Shown here piece after piece: positions 13,412 through 25,631 of a DNA stretch of 64,000 nt. Position 1 is the stretch's first letter. Each line of letters opens with the position of its first letter. The stretch is from Inonotus obliquus (Eukaryota; Basidiomycota; Agaricomycetes; Hymenochaetales; Hymenochaetaceae). The position numbers and the translations under genes are program-made. The DNA lies in the NCBI GenBank assembly GCA_032164295.1, contig JAJHTX010000007.1:682001-746000 (forward strand). The letters are read 5' to 3'. The notes beneath the pieces were generated by a model. The model was not told the origin of the DNA and ran no database searches. It saw only the letters and a list, made by a program, of their open reading frames with translations.

Positions 13412-13691
13412 GGCTATTCAAGATCAAGAGCACATTTTTCATATTTGGATCAGGGAAAGTTTGCGTCACGTGGTCCTATGAACTCTTCCGCAAAAAAAAA
13501 ATAGGAGTAAAAAAAGTACTTATTAGTTATTCCATAGCCAGTTACAACATCTATTCTATAGTATGTAGCTACTGGGCGCTCTGGAACGTATGTAAGTGGT
13601 ATATCATGGTGATGGCACCGATGGAACTTACCACGAAAGGCCTTTCGCGAGGGAGAATAACTGGACGCACGAAGTTCTCACTACCAAAGAA

Positions 13692-15122
13692 TCAGTATCC
13701 ATGACTGAAATAAACGGATAAACAAGAAATATACATACGCGGAGCGAAACCTTCTGAGGTATTTGATAGCGAAGGTCTCGACCTCATCGGGCACAACGCC
13801 AACAGCCTCCCAATCACCAGGAGTATCTACATCGTCGATGAACCGTCTCTCGACTTCATCGGGGCAGACAGTTGGCCACCACACCAGATTAGTTGCCTTT
13901 GCTAACAACAATGCAGCCGACTTCGGGAGAGATGGTGCTTTGGACATTGGCGTGTATGTCACAGATGAGATTAGCTCAAGGAGGTACTGATACGTCAACG
14001 TGGATGGGCCGGGGAGTGAAAGTGTACTTCCTGAAGGGGGTTTAATGAGGAGATTGGTCAGGGCTTGTGCGACGTCCATGACCTATAGCGAAGCCGAGGA
14101 ACGTTAGAGCAATCGTAAGAGCAATCAAGCGATTGGCCTCACGTGAACTGGACGGATTTTCGTCTGACCATGGTTCAGTCTCCACCAAATGGACCACCCT
14201 GGTTTACAGTATTCAACGCAATTCGAAGATGATTCGAAAGGAAAGAATCGACGTACTGATCATGTTGGTCAGCAACCTGTCCTCGTGGCCAAACATGGCT
14301 CCTGGACGGACAATCGTCGCGCTAGGGAACGCCTCACGCACAGCCAATTCGCCCTCATACTTGGTTGCGTAAAACTGAGATGTTGAATTTGGTGCGGCGT
14401 TAAGATGGGACACGTGAATCAAGTTGTCTACTCCGCTCTCCGCAGCGATGCGGGCGATTGATTCAGCACCCTTGACATGGACGTCGTGGAAAGAAAAATT
14501 CCTGGGAATTTTGAGAGCATGAAGATATTATAGAACACAAGCAAATCGTACTTTGTTTCATAGTTTCGTCCAACAAGGTTGTACACCGTATCTGAATGGC
14601 GTAAACACTCAGCAGTCTGCTGCTCATTCCTCAGGTCCCATTCCTACAGTTTCCTCGATCTCAGCAGAACCTACAAGCAGCGAGAAAGAAGGCTCACTAG
14701 TGGAATGATCTGCCCCAAGTCGCCCATGACCTTCAGATGACGCTTCTCATCTTCATCGCGGTATGGAACAATAACGCGAGTACCAGACTTGGCTACATGG
14801 GTGGGATAGTAAGATTAGCCCACCAGTTCTCTACTAAATCGCAATCATCAACTCACCAATCTTTGAAATAAGATAACGAGCGAGAAAGCCGGTAGACCCA
14901 AAGACTGTTACGGTGTGACCTGTCACCGCACTTCGTCCTGGTGGACCGTAGGATATGATAGGTTTACGGGACGCCGTCGTGGTCAGGTCGTGCAGTCCGC
15001 GCTATAGCAACAATTTCAACTCAGAGTCCAGATTATTGCAATATGGTAGTTGATTTTATCACCTTTGGCACGGCCGTAGCGAGTTTGCTCGAGCACAAAC
15101 GGCTCGAGGACGCTGAAAGCAT
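13692..15122 (-). CDS. Complex I 39/40 kDa subunit (NDUFA9-like), mitochondrial
   Basis: Accessory subunit of NADH:ubiquinone oxidoreductase with an SDR/NmrA-like fold that binds NADPH. About 380 residues from seven or more exons. Exon 1 (15063-15122) encodes MLSASSSRLCSSKLATAVPK, a presequence-like leader. The second exon carries the dinucleotide motif GHTVTVFGSTGFLARYL. Later exons hold GTRVIVPYRDEDEKRHLKV, DLGQI, VYNLVGRNYETK, the catalytic-position-like FYATKYEGE region, VRPGAMFGHEDRL, and the tail ending RRFRSAHGY with TGA at 13692-13694. Segment order and length match fungal NUO-40. The start is only 143 bp from the start of the SET-Tad3 gene on the other strand, so the two share a promoter. 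Confidence 0.92.
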
Positions 15123-15265
15123 GGCGACCGATGTTGAGAGAGGACTGAGCGCGCCCGGCCAGATACAGAAATATTAGATAATGCTATAATTATGTCATCA
15201 AATGACAAAGAGACTTTTCACCGAGTTCCTTGGCCTTGGATTGAACACTCATCGCTCGTTTGCTT
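15123..15265. promoter_or_regulatory. Shared divergent promoter, complex I subunit / SET-Tad3
   Basis: 143 bp separate two start codons on opposite strands, so both promoters must lie here or overlap the first exons. It is AT-rich near 15175-15205. No specific site was recognised. Confidence 0.6.
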
Positions 15266-17139
15266 ATGTCTGAAGACCTCTCAGGTGAAATTAAGAAAGC
15301 TCTGGGAAATACATTCTGTATGATTAACAAGTCGGATGGAAAAGGACGAGGGTTATTTGGTTCGTCACTAAATCATTCACCTTCCGCGAACGACCGTCAA
15401 CCAGCTTCAGCTTCCAGGCATATCCCCGCTCGGACAGTAGTCGAGCTGAGTCCCGTACTACTTTTCTCCGCAGAGGAATATGAAGCGCATGGGAGACATA
15501 CTATCATCGACCACTACACGTTCAGATGGCCTGGTGGGCGCATGGCTCTCGCTCTAGGATTGGGTGAGTAGAGTCCTTCCGCTCCTCATGCATTCATTAT
15601 TTGATGACTTTCTTCTTTCTGTAACTTTCAGGATCACTTTTTAATCACTCAAGTAGTCCGAATGTCTCGTACTCTGTGGATTTGGCAAACGAGGTTATCC
15701 GATTCACGACTTCACGTGGTATCGAGGAAGGAGAAGAACTATGCATTTTCTATGGACATCGTCTGTGGTTCAATCCCGTAGAGTCAGTAAATGAAACTTC
15801 CACTGTCCAGAATGGAACCGCTGTGGAGCCTTTCGACGACTGGGACATGCTTCGGACAGTTACACTCGATTGTAGTAATCCTTTCCGCGAAGGGAATCCT
15901 GCAGACATAGTTTCAGAGGCTGACTTGCCGTTTCTGTGGACGCGTATCGTTGCCGGCGATGACTCGGAGGATGAAGAGGGGTCTGTTAGAACCAGTGAGC
16001 TTCGTAAGATTTTTGACCCTAATATTAGAGCTGATTAGGTGAGGATAGTGAAGGCCTGGGTCGTCGACGTGCCGGACCCGAGAAAGACCTCTTTGTTATT
16101 GAAGTAGGCCGGGCATATCCTGATAGTAGTTAAATATAGGACGCTCACCTAATTTTGACCTAGGTGGGTAAAGAGCGCCGGTCTCGAAACTCCCGAGTTA
16201 GCGCACCTGAAGCGGATTCGACGCGCAGGCCTCATCCCTGCCCTGCTTCTCTCTGCTTCGGAAATAGCACCAATCATTCCTGAAGACTTTGGAATACCCG
16301 AGCCCTACCGAATAGACGTACCCGAGTCCATTGCACTTACACCTAGATCACTGGATCTAAAAACGCAGATCTGGCCGACTGTTTATGCTCCGCGACGCAA
16401 GGGTGGGCCGGAGCCATGGAGTAGGGCAAAAGCAGCATGGGCTTGGAACGCTGTGGAAGTGCTGAAAGCTGAGGCAAGGCAAGCCTCAAAGAGCGGAGAG
16501 GTGTGTTCCTGAAGTTTCATTACAAGACAGGGTTAATTGAGTATCGCGGATCAGCTACCAATCCTCTCATATGTCCCTCAGCCTTTCATTGAGGACAGCG
16601 CAGGACAAACATACGAGGAAGGTACGCCTTCATTCCTGGCGTATGACACTCGTCAATCCACTTTGAATCCACTTCGACATTCCGTCCTGAATGCCGTGCG
16701 CAAGGTTGCGGATTGGCGCGCAGCGTACCAGTCGTCTCCACCAAGGACCTCGACACCAGTTATAGGAGTTCCCGGGGCGGGGATGACCAATACACTCAGT
16801 ACCATTCTGGCGGCTACGGAGCCATCAAGCACCATGGGTACCGATAGCCCACGCGCAAATGGTGCGCATTATCTCTTGACAGGGCTCACGCTATTCACTA
16901 CACACGAGCCATGCATCATGTGCAGTATGGCGCTTTTGCATTCAAGGGTTCGCGAAGTCGTGTTCCTGCGTGCGATGGACACGACGGGAGGCTGTGGTGG
17001 TAGTACAGGACGTGGGACCTGTGTGCCGCGGCTTAAGGGTGTAAACCATCGATACAGTATTCTTCGATGGAGAAGTAGAATCGATGAAGGGGAAGATGAT
17101 GATTTGATGGGTCGCCTACCTGAAGAAGTTGATGCTTAA
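15266..17139 (+). CDS. TAD3: SET domain fused to tRNA adenosine deaminase subunit Tad3
   Basis: Predicted 550-residue fusion from exons 15266-15563, 15632-15994, 16049-16103, 16164-16502 and 16542-17139. Residues about 1-220 are a SET methyltransferase domain: GRGLFG near the start, GSLFNHSSSPNV (the NHS box) and GEELCIFYG. The rest is Tad3: WVVDVPDPRKTS, ELAHLKRIRR, then the deaminase fold with NPLRHSVLNAV, where the catalytic Glu is replaced as in other Tad3 proteins, and HEPCIMCSMALLHSRVR for zinc. Tad3 pairs with Tad2 to make inosine at tRNA position 34. The join rests on a 54-nt intron (15995-16048; GTGAGC...GATAG, branch-like CCCTAAT) whose removal deletes the TAG at 16036-16038. No in-frame ATG precedes the Tad3 block. 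The fourth intron (16503-16541) is short and less certain. Confidence 0.8.
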
Positions 17140-18134
17140 TGCCATGTTATCCGTTGAATTGTGCAGCTAATGGTGAGTATCTAATTTCTAAGAATAGCTC
17201 AACTAATCACTTCTCACGACTTAGGAGAGATGTCAACGGCTATCCACTAACAGCTTGCCCGGTCTCTAAATCTGGCGGGGCGTGCCGCCGCCCTTGTATC
17301 CCACTCCCCGTCCTGCGTTCTGCTAAGTCCAATGGACAGGTTCAGGTCTCCGTGATGGTGCGAGAGTCTGAGTATAGTTAGACGGTCTCGAGCATCGCTC
17401 ATCCCAGAATCAGCATGCTTCTCTATACCGTTTCTGGGCAACGGACATTGTGGTGATTGATACCGAGAGAGTGGCATCGACCGTCCTAGCCACCAAGGCA
17501 TGCTTCGGTGTCGACTGCCGAGCAACGTGATCCATGTCGGTGGAGTCCTGCTCTCGTTTTGAATTTGTCGCGAAGGTTGCGTTTCAGCTGTTCCGGCGCA
17601 CATCCTCGCGTGGATCTCGTGTGGCGTTGTCGGCTATGCATAGCCATCTGAGGCAATGCCACCACAGAGTGCCTTGTTTGGTGGGAATCACGTTTGACTA
17701 AGGCTCCGAATGTAAACTTCCCAGGTCTAATTTGGCGACATAGTGCGAGAAAGCCCCACGTCTGTCTGATGATCATCGTCGGATGAACTCAAAAGAGAAC
17801 CGAGAACTCTATTCTCGACGGACAATCGCACACCCGACTTGGCATTTCACTCGAATCATGGCGCTTGAAGTCTGGAGCGGTAGTCCGGACGTTGATCGGG
17901 GACCAGGACCCTCGCATTATCTCGTCTAATCCGACGAGTTTAGTACGACCTCTATAACGACGCGACCTCACTTGGCTTCTCATTCCCTCTTCCCTGCCTC
18001 CCGAGTTTCCCTTTGACCATTCTCGTTTCACTCCGATTTTAGTTTATCCCCTTTACCCCTTGTCCCATCGCTATCTATCAAATATAACTAGAGTACCTCA
18101 TATTTCTTCGACCATCCCTCACTTCTCCGTAACG
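17140..18134. other. Intergenic region, no gene recognised
   Basis: 995 bp between the Tad3 stop and the 7-TM gene. Open frames on both strands are short, show no family motif, and do not join into a convincing spliced product. The last 100 bases (CT-rich) should be the 7-TM gene's promoter and leader. Confidence 0.4.
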
Positions 18135-19806
18135 ATGCTTTCCACAAGGGCGCATGAACCCAATCCTGGTATGTTGATTGATGATGCATATCTTTCGTTT
18201 CCGATTATTTATTTCATATCGGCAGATAATGTACCGTCAGAAGGAGTCATGAGATTCAAGGCGCTCTTCATCTTCCTCCAGGTCTTCGGTGGGCAAGTCG
18301 GGATGCCCTTGTTCATCGGGACGATGCTCTTTTCACCTAATGTGAAAAGACACTTGAGTCTCGTAAACTTCTGCGGGTCGTGGACCATTTATTCAATCAT
18401 CTATTGTTTAACGTACGTTGTTATTACTACCCGATCTTCGTTGTCGTGCTCTCGCTAATGGAAAATTGATAGAATATATCACAACGGAGATCGGTTCACT
18501 GGAATTAATTCTCGAGTCTGCGTGGCTCAAGCAGCACTTGTGCATGGTGCTGTACCACTGTAAGTGACTCACATCTCTGGCTTGTCACTTGGACCTTACA
18601 AGTGCGCATAGTTCCGTTCTGACGTATTGTGCCCTCCATGTCCAAGTCTGGATGGGCGTCCGCCGAGCTGTAAGCCAGACGTCATGGATGGAGAAGAACA
18701 AGAGAGGAATCCTAATATTTGTGAGTCTCGTCGACTCTCTACTTGAGGAGTATTTGACGTTGAATTATTTAGCTGTTTGTCACCCCTTATGTCGCTTTTA
18801 TAGCTTTCACGGTCGTATCACTTGTGGTAAGCGAAGCGTTTCGTCACAGAGCACCCGCGATCTCAATTATGAATTCATAAAGGTCTGTCTGAAACACCCA
18901 GAACTCGTCGACAGAACGGGCGCATACTACTGCACGATCAACTATGACCCCCTGTAAGAGTCGCATCATAGTGCTGTTGGCCGACTCGTCCCTCATCTTT
19001 CTTCCATTCTGTAGAGTCTTCGCCGTGCCCGGATTCGCCGCTGGCGTGATTGCGATCATGATCATTTTAGAAAGTGTGTCAATCTTCCTCTGCTTCCGTG
19101 CTCAAAGATTGATGAAAGCTTATTCTTCTGAACTTTATCCTTGTATTTCGAAACAATCAACGACGCGTTTAGTTATCATCGGAGTGACACTCATTCGCCG
19201 GTGGAAAGTTGCTCGATCCTCACAACGCCTGAATGCAACATCGATTTCTATGATTGTACGGATCTTGATTTTTAGTGTATATGGTTTTGCTACGCTTGCG
19301 TAAGTTTCTTTGGCTTAGAATATTCGTCATTTCGTCTTTCCGGACCATGTCAAGCTAATCCTTTTTTATCGACAGTGCATGTGCGGCCTTCCTTGCGCGA
19401 TCGCTCTCTATCTGGCCTTACCTTGTCCAAGCATCATGTAAGTGCTTCCTTTCTGGTTTAGTTCTTCTTGTCATCTTTACTGACGCGTGATTCAGTACCA
19501 ACTGCCGTATTCCTGATGTTCGGTACCCGGTGCGACATATGGAGAGCGTGGTGCTTCTGGCGGAGACGCGGACCTGCTCAGAACGAACCACTATCGATAC
19601 GGGTAACGCTCGAGCGAGCAACTGACTCGACAATGCGCATGTCTGCTTCCGAGCAAATGGTTAATCTAGCAGAGAAGAAGAAAGGACCTGAGAGCTACAT
19701 CGGGGATGCGGGAGAGCTGGAGAGAGGACGTGCGGAGAAAGCTCGGCAAGTGTCTCCAAGTGAAGATATCATTGTCATTGGACGATTGCAGGATGATGCA
19801 GTGTAG
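18135..19806 (+). CDS. Putative seven-transmembrane receptor-like protein
   Basis: Membrane protein of roughly 430 residues; function unknown. Exon 1 (18135-18168) and exon 2 (18226-18412) join as MLSTRAHEPNPDNVPSEGV. Further exons include 18473-18559, then pieces to 19440, and the last exon from about 19498. Seven hydrophobic spans can be read: ALFIFLQVFGGQVGMPLF, FCGSWTIYSIIYCLTIY, AALVHGAVPLSVLTYCALHV, GILIFLFVTPYVAFIAFTVV, a span starting VFAVPGFAAGVIAIMIILE, IVRILIFSVYGFATLAACAA and YLVQASLPTAVFLMFG. A luminal/extracellular loop has GAYYCTINYDP with a Cys. The C-tail is long, charged and Ser-rich, which fits a cytosolic receptor tail. It is a different family from the DUF6533 genes beside it. 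GPCR-like topology is an inference; no ligand or G-protein motif was seen. Confidence 0.75.
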
Positions 19807-20556
19807 TGTTGATGCTTTCATCGTCTTTCTTTGTACACTGTATTTTTTTTTCGTTTACTGCAGGACTCTGGGATGTAAATCTACATGTATATTCTGTTCA
19901 CCATCGGAATGTTCACCCATAGACAAGGTACACTAGCTTCGAGATTTGGAATAGAGTTTCTTCGAGGGACGAGGCGAATAATATAGAATTCCATCTGAAC
20001 TTGACATCGATAGCGTCCCATCATAACTAAGCAAGTTAGTAGATATCGATATCGCTACAAATACGAGATGTCCACTGTGCACAGAAGGCAAATTATGATT
20101 TTGAGCCTAGAAAATTTGATCCGACATGACAGTCCAGCCAATCAGAACCCTGCATCCGGATTCTGAAGCAAATTTTGCATAATCGGACATGAAGTTTTGT
20201 ACCATGTAGTTCTCCCACAGCTGAACTCACTATATACCAAAGCTACTATAGCATTACAAAGCTACGCTTTTTGTCTACTTATCCTACTGCCTAAGCCTTA
20301 GCTCGGGGGCGGAGTTGCCTTGCCAGTTAGGGTAAGTACTTTCCTTAGATTATAGGAATAAATTCACGCGGATGTCGTAGTTGGACGTATTCGATAAGTA
20401 GCAAGAGACGGAAAAACATGTACACAAAATAAATAGGAAAAAATATTGTCTGTACCGTAGCAGCCCTTTGATCCCAGCCTGGATACCCATCCAAGTCTAC
20501 ACGGGATAAATAGCACCAGTGTCTGTCCCACGTATAGATTGCGTGAAAAGGTGAGA
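19807..20556. other. Region between 7-TM gene and DUF6533 gene A; holds one direct repeat
   Basis: No coding signal was recognised. The two genes converge here. The stretch 19905-19983 (around CATAGACAAGGTACACTAGC) is repeated at 22718-22796 on the other side of gene A. Confidence 0.45.
19905..19983 (+). repeat. Direct repeat flanking DUF6533 gene A, left copy
   Basis: About 79 bp with clear similarity to 22718-22796: both contain ATAGACAAGGTAC, CTTCGAGAT-TGGAAT and GAGTTTCTTCGAGGGA. The copies bracket gene A and its flanks. Confidence 0.6.
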
Positions 20557-22236
20557 TTACTTCGCCACTTCTTCGCTTCCGCTGTGCGTCGCTCCGCTTT
20601 CCCTGTACAAATATCAGGACAACAATCGCAAAAGGGTGTGAAGAAACAATACATTTGAGGATAGACAGGTTCTGCGAAATTCATCCCGCTCACTGTCCTG
20701 GATGGTGTTTGGTAACTTGTTCCTCCATTTTGGTCCCGCTCTGCAGCTTCTTTCAGATTGAAAAGCATCCGGCTACCGAGGAGAGAAAACAAGGACGGGT
20801 TACCCAGTTGCCCGATGACATTGGCCAGAAAGATGTTTGAAAACTGCAATTTGAATCCTAAGATGGCGAATACGGAGCATGAGATGACGCTGGAAATTGT
20901 TTCAGCTGACAAGTCTACAAAGGAGAGAAAAACACACAGTACGAAATATATAATCTGGTCTTCTACCAGAACTTTGACGAGCTTGAACTCTTTGAGGCCA
21001 GCCGACATTCTCCAGTATTCCACAGCCTTGTAAAGTGCAAGGAACATAAGAAGGGTTTCGTATACCAACGGTATCAACCTGGACGGAGTTAACTTCTAGT
21101 AGCCGGTCACACTAGTACTACTCCGTGTTACTCACCAATCGACCATTCCTAGTCGCCAAGATATAAGGGCGGTTTGACCGCATACCGACACATCTGCTAA
21201 CACACCCATTACAACTGAGCGAAGGTGAGTGTTCGTAGCCTAGATCGGTCATGGAACTTACACTGTTCTAATATATTCAAGTAAATGATCATTCCCAACT
21301 TAGAAATAGCCGCCAATACAAGTAACGTTTTGAGGCTCATAGACAGACTCTTGTCTACGAATATGTGAGCGTAGCTCCACTCAATTCGTGCCGCTTACCC
21401 TGTGAATATAGTGCAAGCACACGTATCATCAGAATATCTATACAAAGTGTTATTAATAGAACAGAAGGGATGTCCCATGTTACTCACAATCGATCGAGAT
21501 GGTAGTTATCCAGTCTACTCAGCGGTTAAAAGCTTGCCCGAGGAACTTCGGGAGAGTGCTCACTAGCGATAGACATTGTCCACAATGAAAAGTTGCCTGA
21601 TTTGCTTCAGTCTTTCAGAGATGACTTCAAAATAGGTTCACTCACACCTGTGTGATCGATGTTCAGTAGAGAAATAAAGATGGTCTCGGGGAACTCACAG
21701 CGCAAGAGTAGCGTTTAACGACTCGACTGGTGTTGCAAGCTTCAATTACGTGACTAGGTCTGAGGATTCTTTTGACTTACGGGATGCGGAGGCTACTGCA
21801 CCGAGAGTACCGACATATCTATTCTTTTACGGTTCTCAAACCTGGACTAGTTTCATGAAGGCCATCACTCACCACAAAATAGATCTGATTAACAAGTCCC
21901 CGCGGTATTTTCTGAATCGCCGAAAGTAAGCACCACGGACTGCGAACAGGCGCGAAACAATGTGGAAGAGATACCCAAAAGTATTTGACCTAGACAATCG
22001 CAGAAGTCAGAACAACAGCACAGACCGTTGGCAATTCTTACTTCTTTATCAAATGTTATGACTGCGAGATCATCAGTGCATGGCGTGAGACGTCGAGTGC
22101 TTTGCTTACGGATGTCATAGACGAGGAGTACGACAGTTGCGACCTGGAAAATCTGACCGATACGCCATTCTGCTACAACGTCTTTGAACTCGCTTTGGTC
22201 AATATTCACAACGTTGGAACGTGCATGGAAAGTCAT
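20557..22236 (-). CDS. DUF6533 seven-TM protein, copy A
   Basis: Most diverged intact member of the array. Start MTFHARSNVVNIDQSEF at 22236, then VAEWRIGQIFQVATVVLLVYD (TM1), ITFDKEVKYFW, NQIYFV-NRYVGTLGAVAS (TM2), the TM3 block C-NFSLW...ILMIRVLALY, GSRMLFNLKEAAERDQNGG near the end, and a short tail ESGATHSGSEEVAK before TAA (20557-20559). The 2-nt microexon is at 21646-21647. Unlike the other copies, the intron after KYFW seems to be read through in frame here (42 nt, no stop), because its normal acceptor would shift the frame. It has a single tail exon. Function unknown; DUF6533 proteins are basidiomycete-enriched and GPCR-like in topology. Confidence 0.72.
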
Positions 22237-23242
22237 GGAGTAGGAAAGACTACGCGTGGCGACTTGGGGTGGGTAGTTGGTAGCTCGGCACTGGAATGAA
22301 ACATGCAATATTTATATCTACATTGGCCTCAGGGCATGTACATGGGCATCGAGAGGGGCTGCCCATCCACAAGGTTTCATCAGCAAGAGCATTCTCCATT
22401 CTTCTGATTCAGATCTCCTGAGGAGCAATCACCCATTGTCATAGAAGCATCTATACTGCAATTGCTGTCCGGATCCTTTCTTTTGTATTGATGCGTTGAT
22501 CATGTCCTTTTCAGTAATGTAGAGTGCCAAACCCGCATAGTGAGCAAGCTTGGGCTACTATAGTTGCCGATCGTTTCTTGGGAACCAACTATTTCCCGCA
22601 GTCGACCGGTGTTCGTTTCGTGGCAAGGCCATAGGGATTATCATACGGCCGGTATCATGATGAGAAGTTACGAGTAATGCGGAGGAATGCAATATACCGT
22701 TCATCGCCCAGCCATCGTAATGTTCGTGCATAGACAAGGTACGCCAACTTCGAGATCTGGAATCGAGTTTCTTCGAGGGATGAGGCCGAAAAATGGATCA
22801 TGAGCGAGCAAATATCTATATCTTCACAGGAACAACTCGGAGCCGCACGGACGTTCCTTATGGTTGTAGAATCGGTAGCTCCGGGACCATTGCGCATCAG
22901 TTCCTCGGTTCTTGTTAAAGCATTGGCCACCATCTGCAAAGCGTGGAAGGACTCGTTGCTCTGTAATATCACCATACAAGAGTCTTGACTGTCCCGACGA
23001 CACCGAAGTGAGGCCTTGCATCCAGTGAAGCTAGTATTCGATCATCCGCCAGCCTTCAATGTCAGGGGATCGTGATGCAGAGATGCAGTCTGAGAGACTC
23101 GAGAGGCGGCTAAGTTGGCCCTGACTCCGTGTCGACACGAGGTGAAGTGCTGAAAGTTGCCCTAAACATCTACACGTGACTTTTTTTCACCTCTTCAGAC
23201 GACAACTTCCACTTCCAGCGACTTCGAGCGAGCCAAACCAAC
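22237..23242. other. Shared upstream region of gene A and SAS10
   Basis: About 1 kb between two divergent starts. It contains the right copy of the 79 bp direct repeat (22718-22796). No further gene was recognised; a 106-codon minus frame at 22655-22975 has no family motif. Confidence 0.4.
22718..22796 (+). repeat. Direct repeat flanking DUF6533 gene A, right copy
   Basis: Matches 19905-19983 in the same orientation. Divergence is visible at about one base in six. Confidence 0.6.
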
Positions 23243-25631
23243 ATGGTGCGTCGCCGTGCTTCAAAATCTGGCAAACCAAGAGGCATAAGCAAGAAGGATG
23301 GTTCTATAAAAAGATGGAATACTCGAGAAGATATCCCTTTTGACGAGGTTGACGAATGTACGTACCTGAATTGTTTTCGTGGAGTGAAACTTTGACTTGC
23401 TATGGTATAGTTCATGAGCAACGCGATAAGATTCTTTTGGAAGGGGAAGCAGCGGCGCAAGACAGTGACTGTGATGATGATGAGGTGTTTGCGTTAAAGG
23501 GGCTAGACGACTCTTCTGAGGAGGAGGAGGATTTTGGAGAGGAAGAGGAAGCAGAGGAGGAGGAACAACAATCGAAAAAGAAAGCCAAATTGAAGGAGAA
23601 GTGGAGCAAAGAAAAGACAAAATCTAGGAAGAAGAATGAGAAGAGACCTATTGAAAGCTCCGATGAAGAACCCGACAAGGAGGAAGAGGAAGAGGAGTCA
23701 TGGGGTTTGAAGAAGTCGACGTATTATTCTTCTAATGCAGCGCAAATCGAGTCGGACGACGAAGAGGCACGGCAAATGGAGGAACAAGAAGCTAGAAGGC
23801 TGCAAGCGAAGCTTCGTGCGCCCATGAGAGAAGAAGACTTTGGGTACAGCGAGGCGTTACAGAGAGCGCGTGAAATTGAGTTGAAACCTGTTGAGTACGT
23901 TTGGAGAAGTTCGATTTCTTATAAGCATTAATGAACTCATTGTTGCCTCAGTGACTTTTGGAAAACACAGGCAAACCCTGTTTCTGTGCCAGGAGGGAAT
24001 GATAAGGTCTCCGTATTGAGACATTTACAGAAGACGAATCCCGAGACGCTAGCTCTTGCTTTCGAATGGGAGGATATTGCGAAGTCAGTCATAAAGACGA
24101 ACCAAAAGCTTTATCGGTATGTCTCGCTCCTGCATTTAACGGCCAACATGATAAAACCCTACTTTAACAGAAGTCCAGACGACAAAGAGAACAAGGCCCT
24201 CGGTTTAGTCCATCTGCACTATCGTGAGTTATATTATCCAGTACATATAGTACCGCCAACTCATCATCGCTCAGAAACTCTCCTGACATACTCATCTCTT
24301 CTCGCTTTCTACCTCCACCTCCGAGCCTCAGAAAAATATGCCTCTCGACCGGACCTTCTCAGACAACACCCCATCCTCAGCCGCCTCCTCACGCTCAAAC
24401 AAAGTCTAGCGACCTTTGAAGCTCTGAATTTCTCTTTGTCTGATTCCGAAGATGAGTTTGAATCGGAGGACGACGAGTTCGGCTCAGACGAAAGTGATGA
24501 CCTAGACCTGAATGATGGAGACGACGTGGAGTTAGATGGGTTAAGTAAGTGGAGAGCTTCGAGGAAGCTCGGGCTTGAGCCTGGTGAACTTGAAGAATTA
24601 CTCGCGCAAGTGACAATACCACCTCCCGTTCCTAATGGCACCAAGAAACAGCTGCCGAAGGTGAAATTGAGAGTTATCTCTTCACCAGACAGTAACGATG
24701 AAGTGGAGGAGGAACCGCTGAAGAAGAAACAGAAGACCTTGAACGGATCTTCTGACCCCAAAAAGTCGAAGAAAAAGTCGAAATCAATGCCAAGTGTTAC
24801 GTTCGATGTCGAAGAGCCAACCCTTTCTTCCGCCCCACCACTGAGCACCAACGGCTCACCCAACTCCATTAGCAACTCCTTTGGCTATGGCGAACCGACT
24901 GCTCTGTCCTCGACCGACATCACAGACAAAACCGTCCGGCGCAAAGCTCTGCGATTTCATACCGCGAAGATCGAGGGTGCCAGTGCACGAAGAAAGGGGG
25001 CGAGAGGCGTATTGGGTGGGGATGATGACGTTCCGTATCGTCAACGCGAGAAGGAAAAGCTAAAGAAGAAGGGGAAAGAAAAATTAGGACAAGGCGGAGA
25101 AGATTTAGATGAAGTGGAGGAGCCAGAGGTGCCGCGAAAACGGATGAGAGCGGAAGATGGCGATCATAACCACGAAGGCAGCGCCGATGAAGACGATGAG
25201 GATGGGTACTATTCCCTTGTAAAACGAGATAAAAATGCAAAGAAAGCAGAAAAGAAAGCTCAATACGAGGCGGCGAAAGCCTCAATTCTGTATGTCATTT
25301 CCTTTCACTCGGCTCTACATACTTCATTTCTTGTTCGCCTCGGTCTAACCTTTGCGCCTGAATGTTCAGCCCTGAGGATCCCGCCTCACTCGAGAGCACC
25401 CAACGCGCCCCTACCCGTGCAATCCTCGCCAACAAAGGTCTCACTCCAAAACGATCCTCCAAATCCTCCAAGGCATCTCGTAACCCACGCGTCAAGAAAC
25501 GCCAGAAGTTTGAGAAGGCCAAGAAGAAATTAGCTTCTCAGAAGGCTATCTACAAAGGCTCCGGGGATCCAGGGAAGTATGGAGGGGAGACATCGGGAAT
25601 CTCGAAGGTTGTTAAGAGTGTTAAGCTGTAG
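23243..25631 (+). CDS. SAS10: U3 snoRNP component Sas10/Utp3
   Basis: Small-subunit processome protein for 18S rRNA maturation in the nucleolus. Start MVRRRASKSGKPRGISKKDG at 23243; exon 1 ends at 23357 and exon 2 is 23411-23894. About six exons give roughly 700 residues. Seen: long Asp/Glu and Lys-rich tracts; a central Sas10/Utp3/C1D-like helical region (NPETLALAFEWEDIAKSVI, then LLTYSSLLAFYLHLRAS after two short introns); and the diagnostic C-terminal Sas10 domain in two parts, RRKALRFHTAKIEGASARRKG and PRVKKRQKFEKAKKKLASQK, ending GGETSGISKVVKSVKL with TAG at 25629-25631. The last intron starts near 25290. The 3' part has been copied to 30567-30993. It sits inside the DUF6533 array as a housekeeping island. 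Confidence 0.93.

Noticed and set aside
16036..16038. TAG as the true end of a stand-alone SET protein
   Set aside because: Downstream Tad3 sequence is in the same frame and lacks a start; a consistent 54-nt intron removes the TAG. It is kept only as a possible retained-intron isoform.
17139..17776. Possible gene on either strand after Tad3
   Set aside because: Overlapping short frames with no motif and no consistent splice chain.
24309..24875. 188-codon Ser/Phe-rich frame antisense to SAS10
   Set aside because: It mirrors the acidic/basic low-complexity tract of SAS10 and has no motif or splice support of its own.
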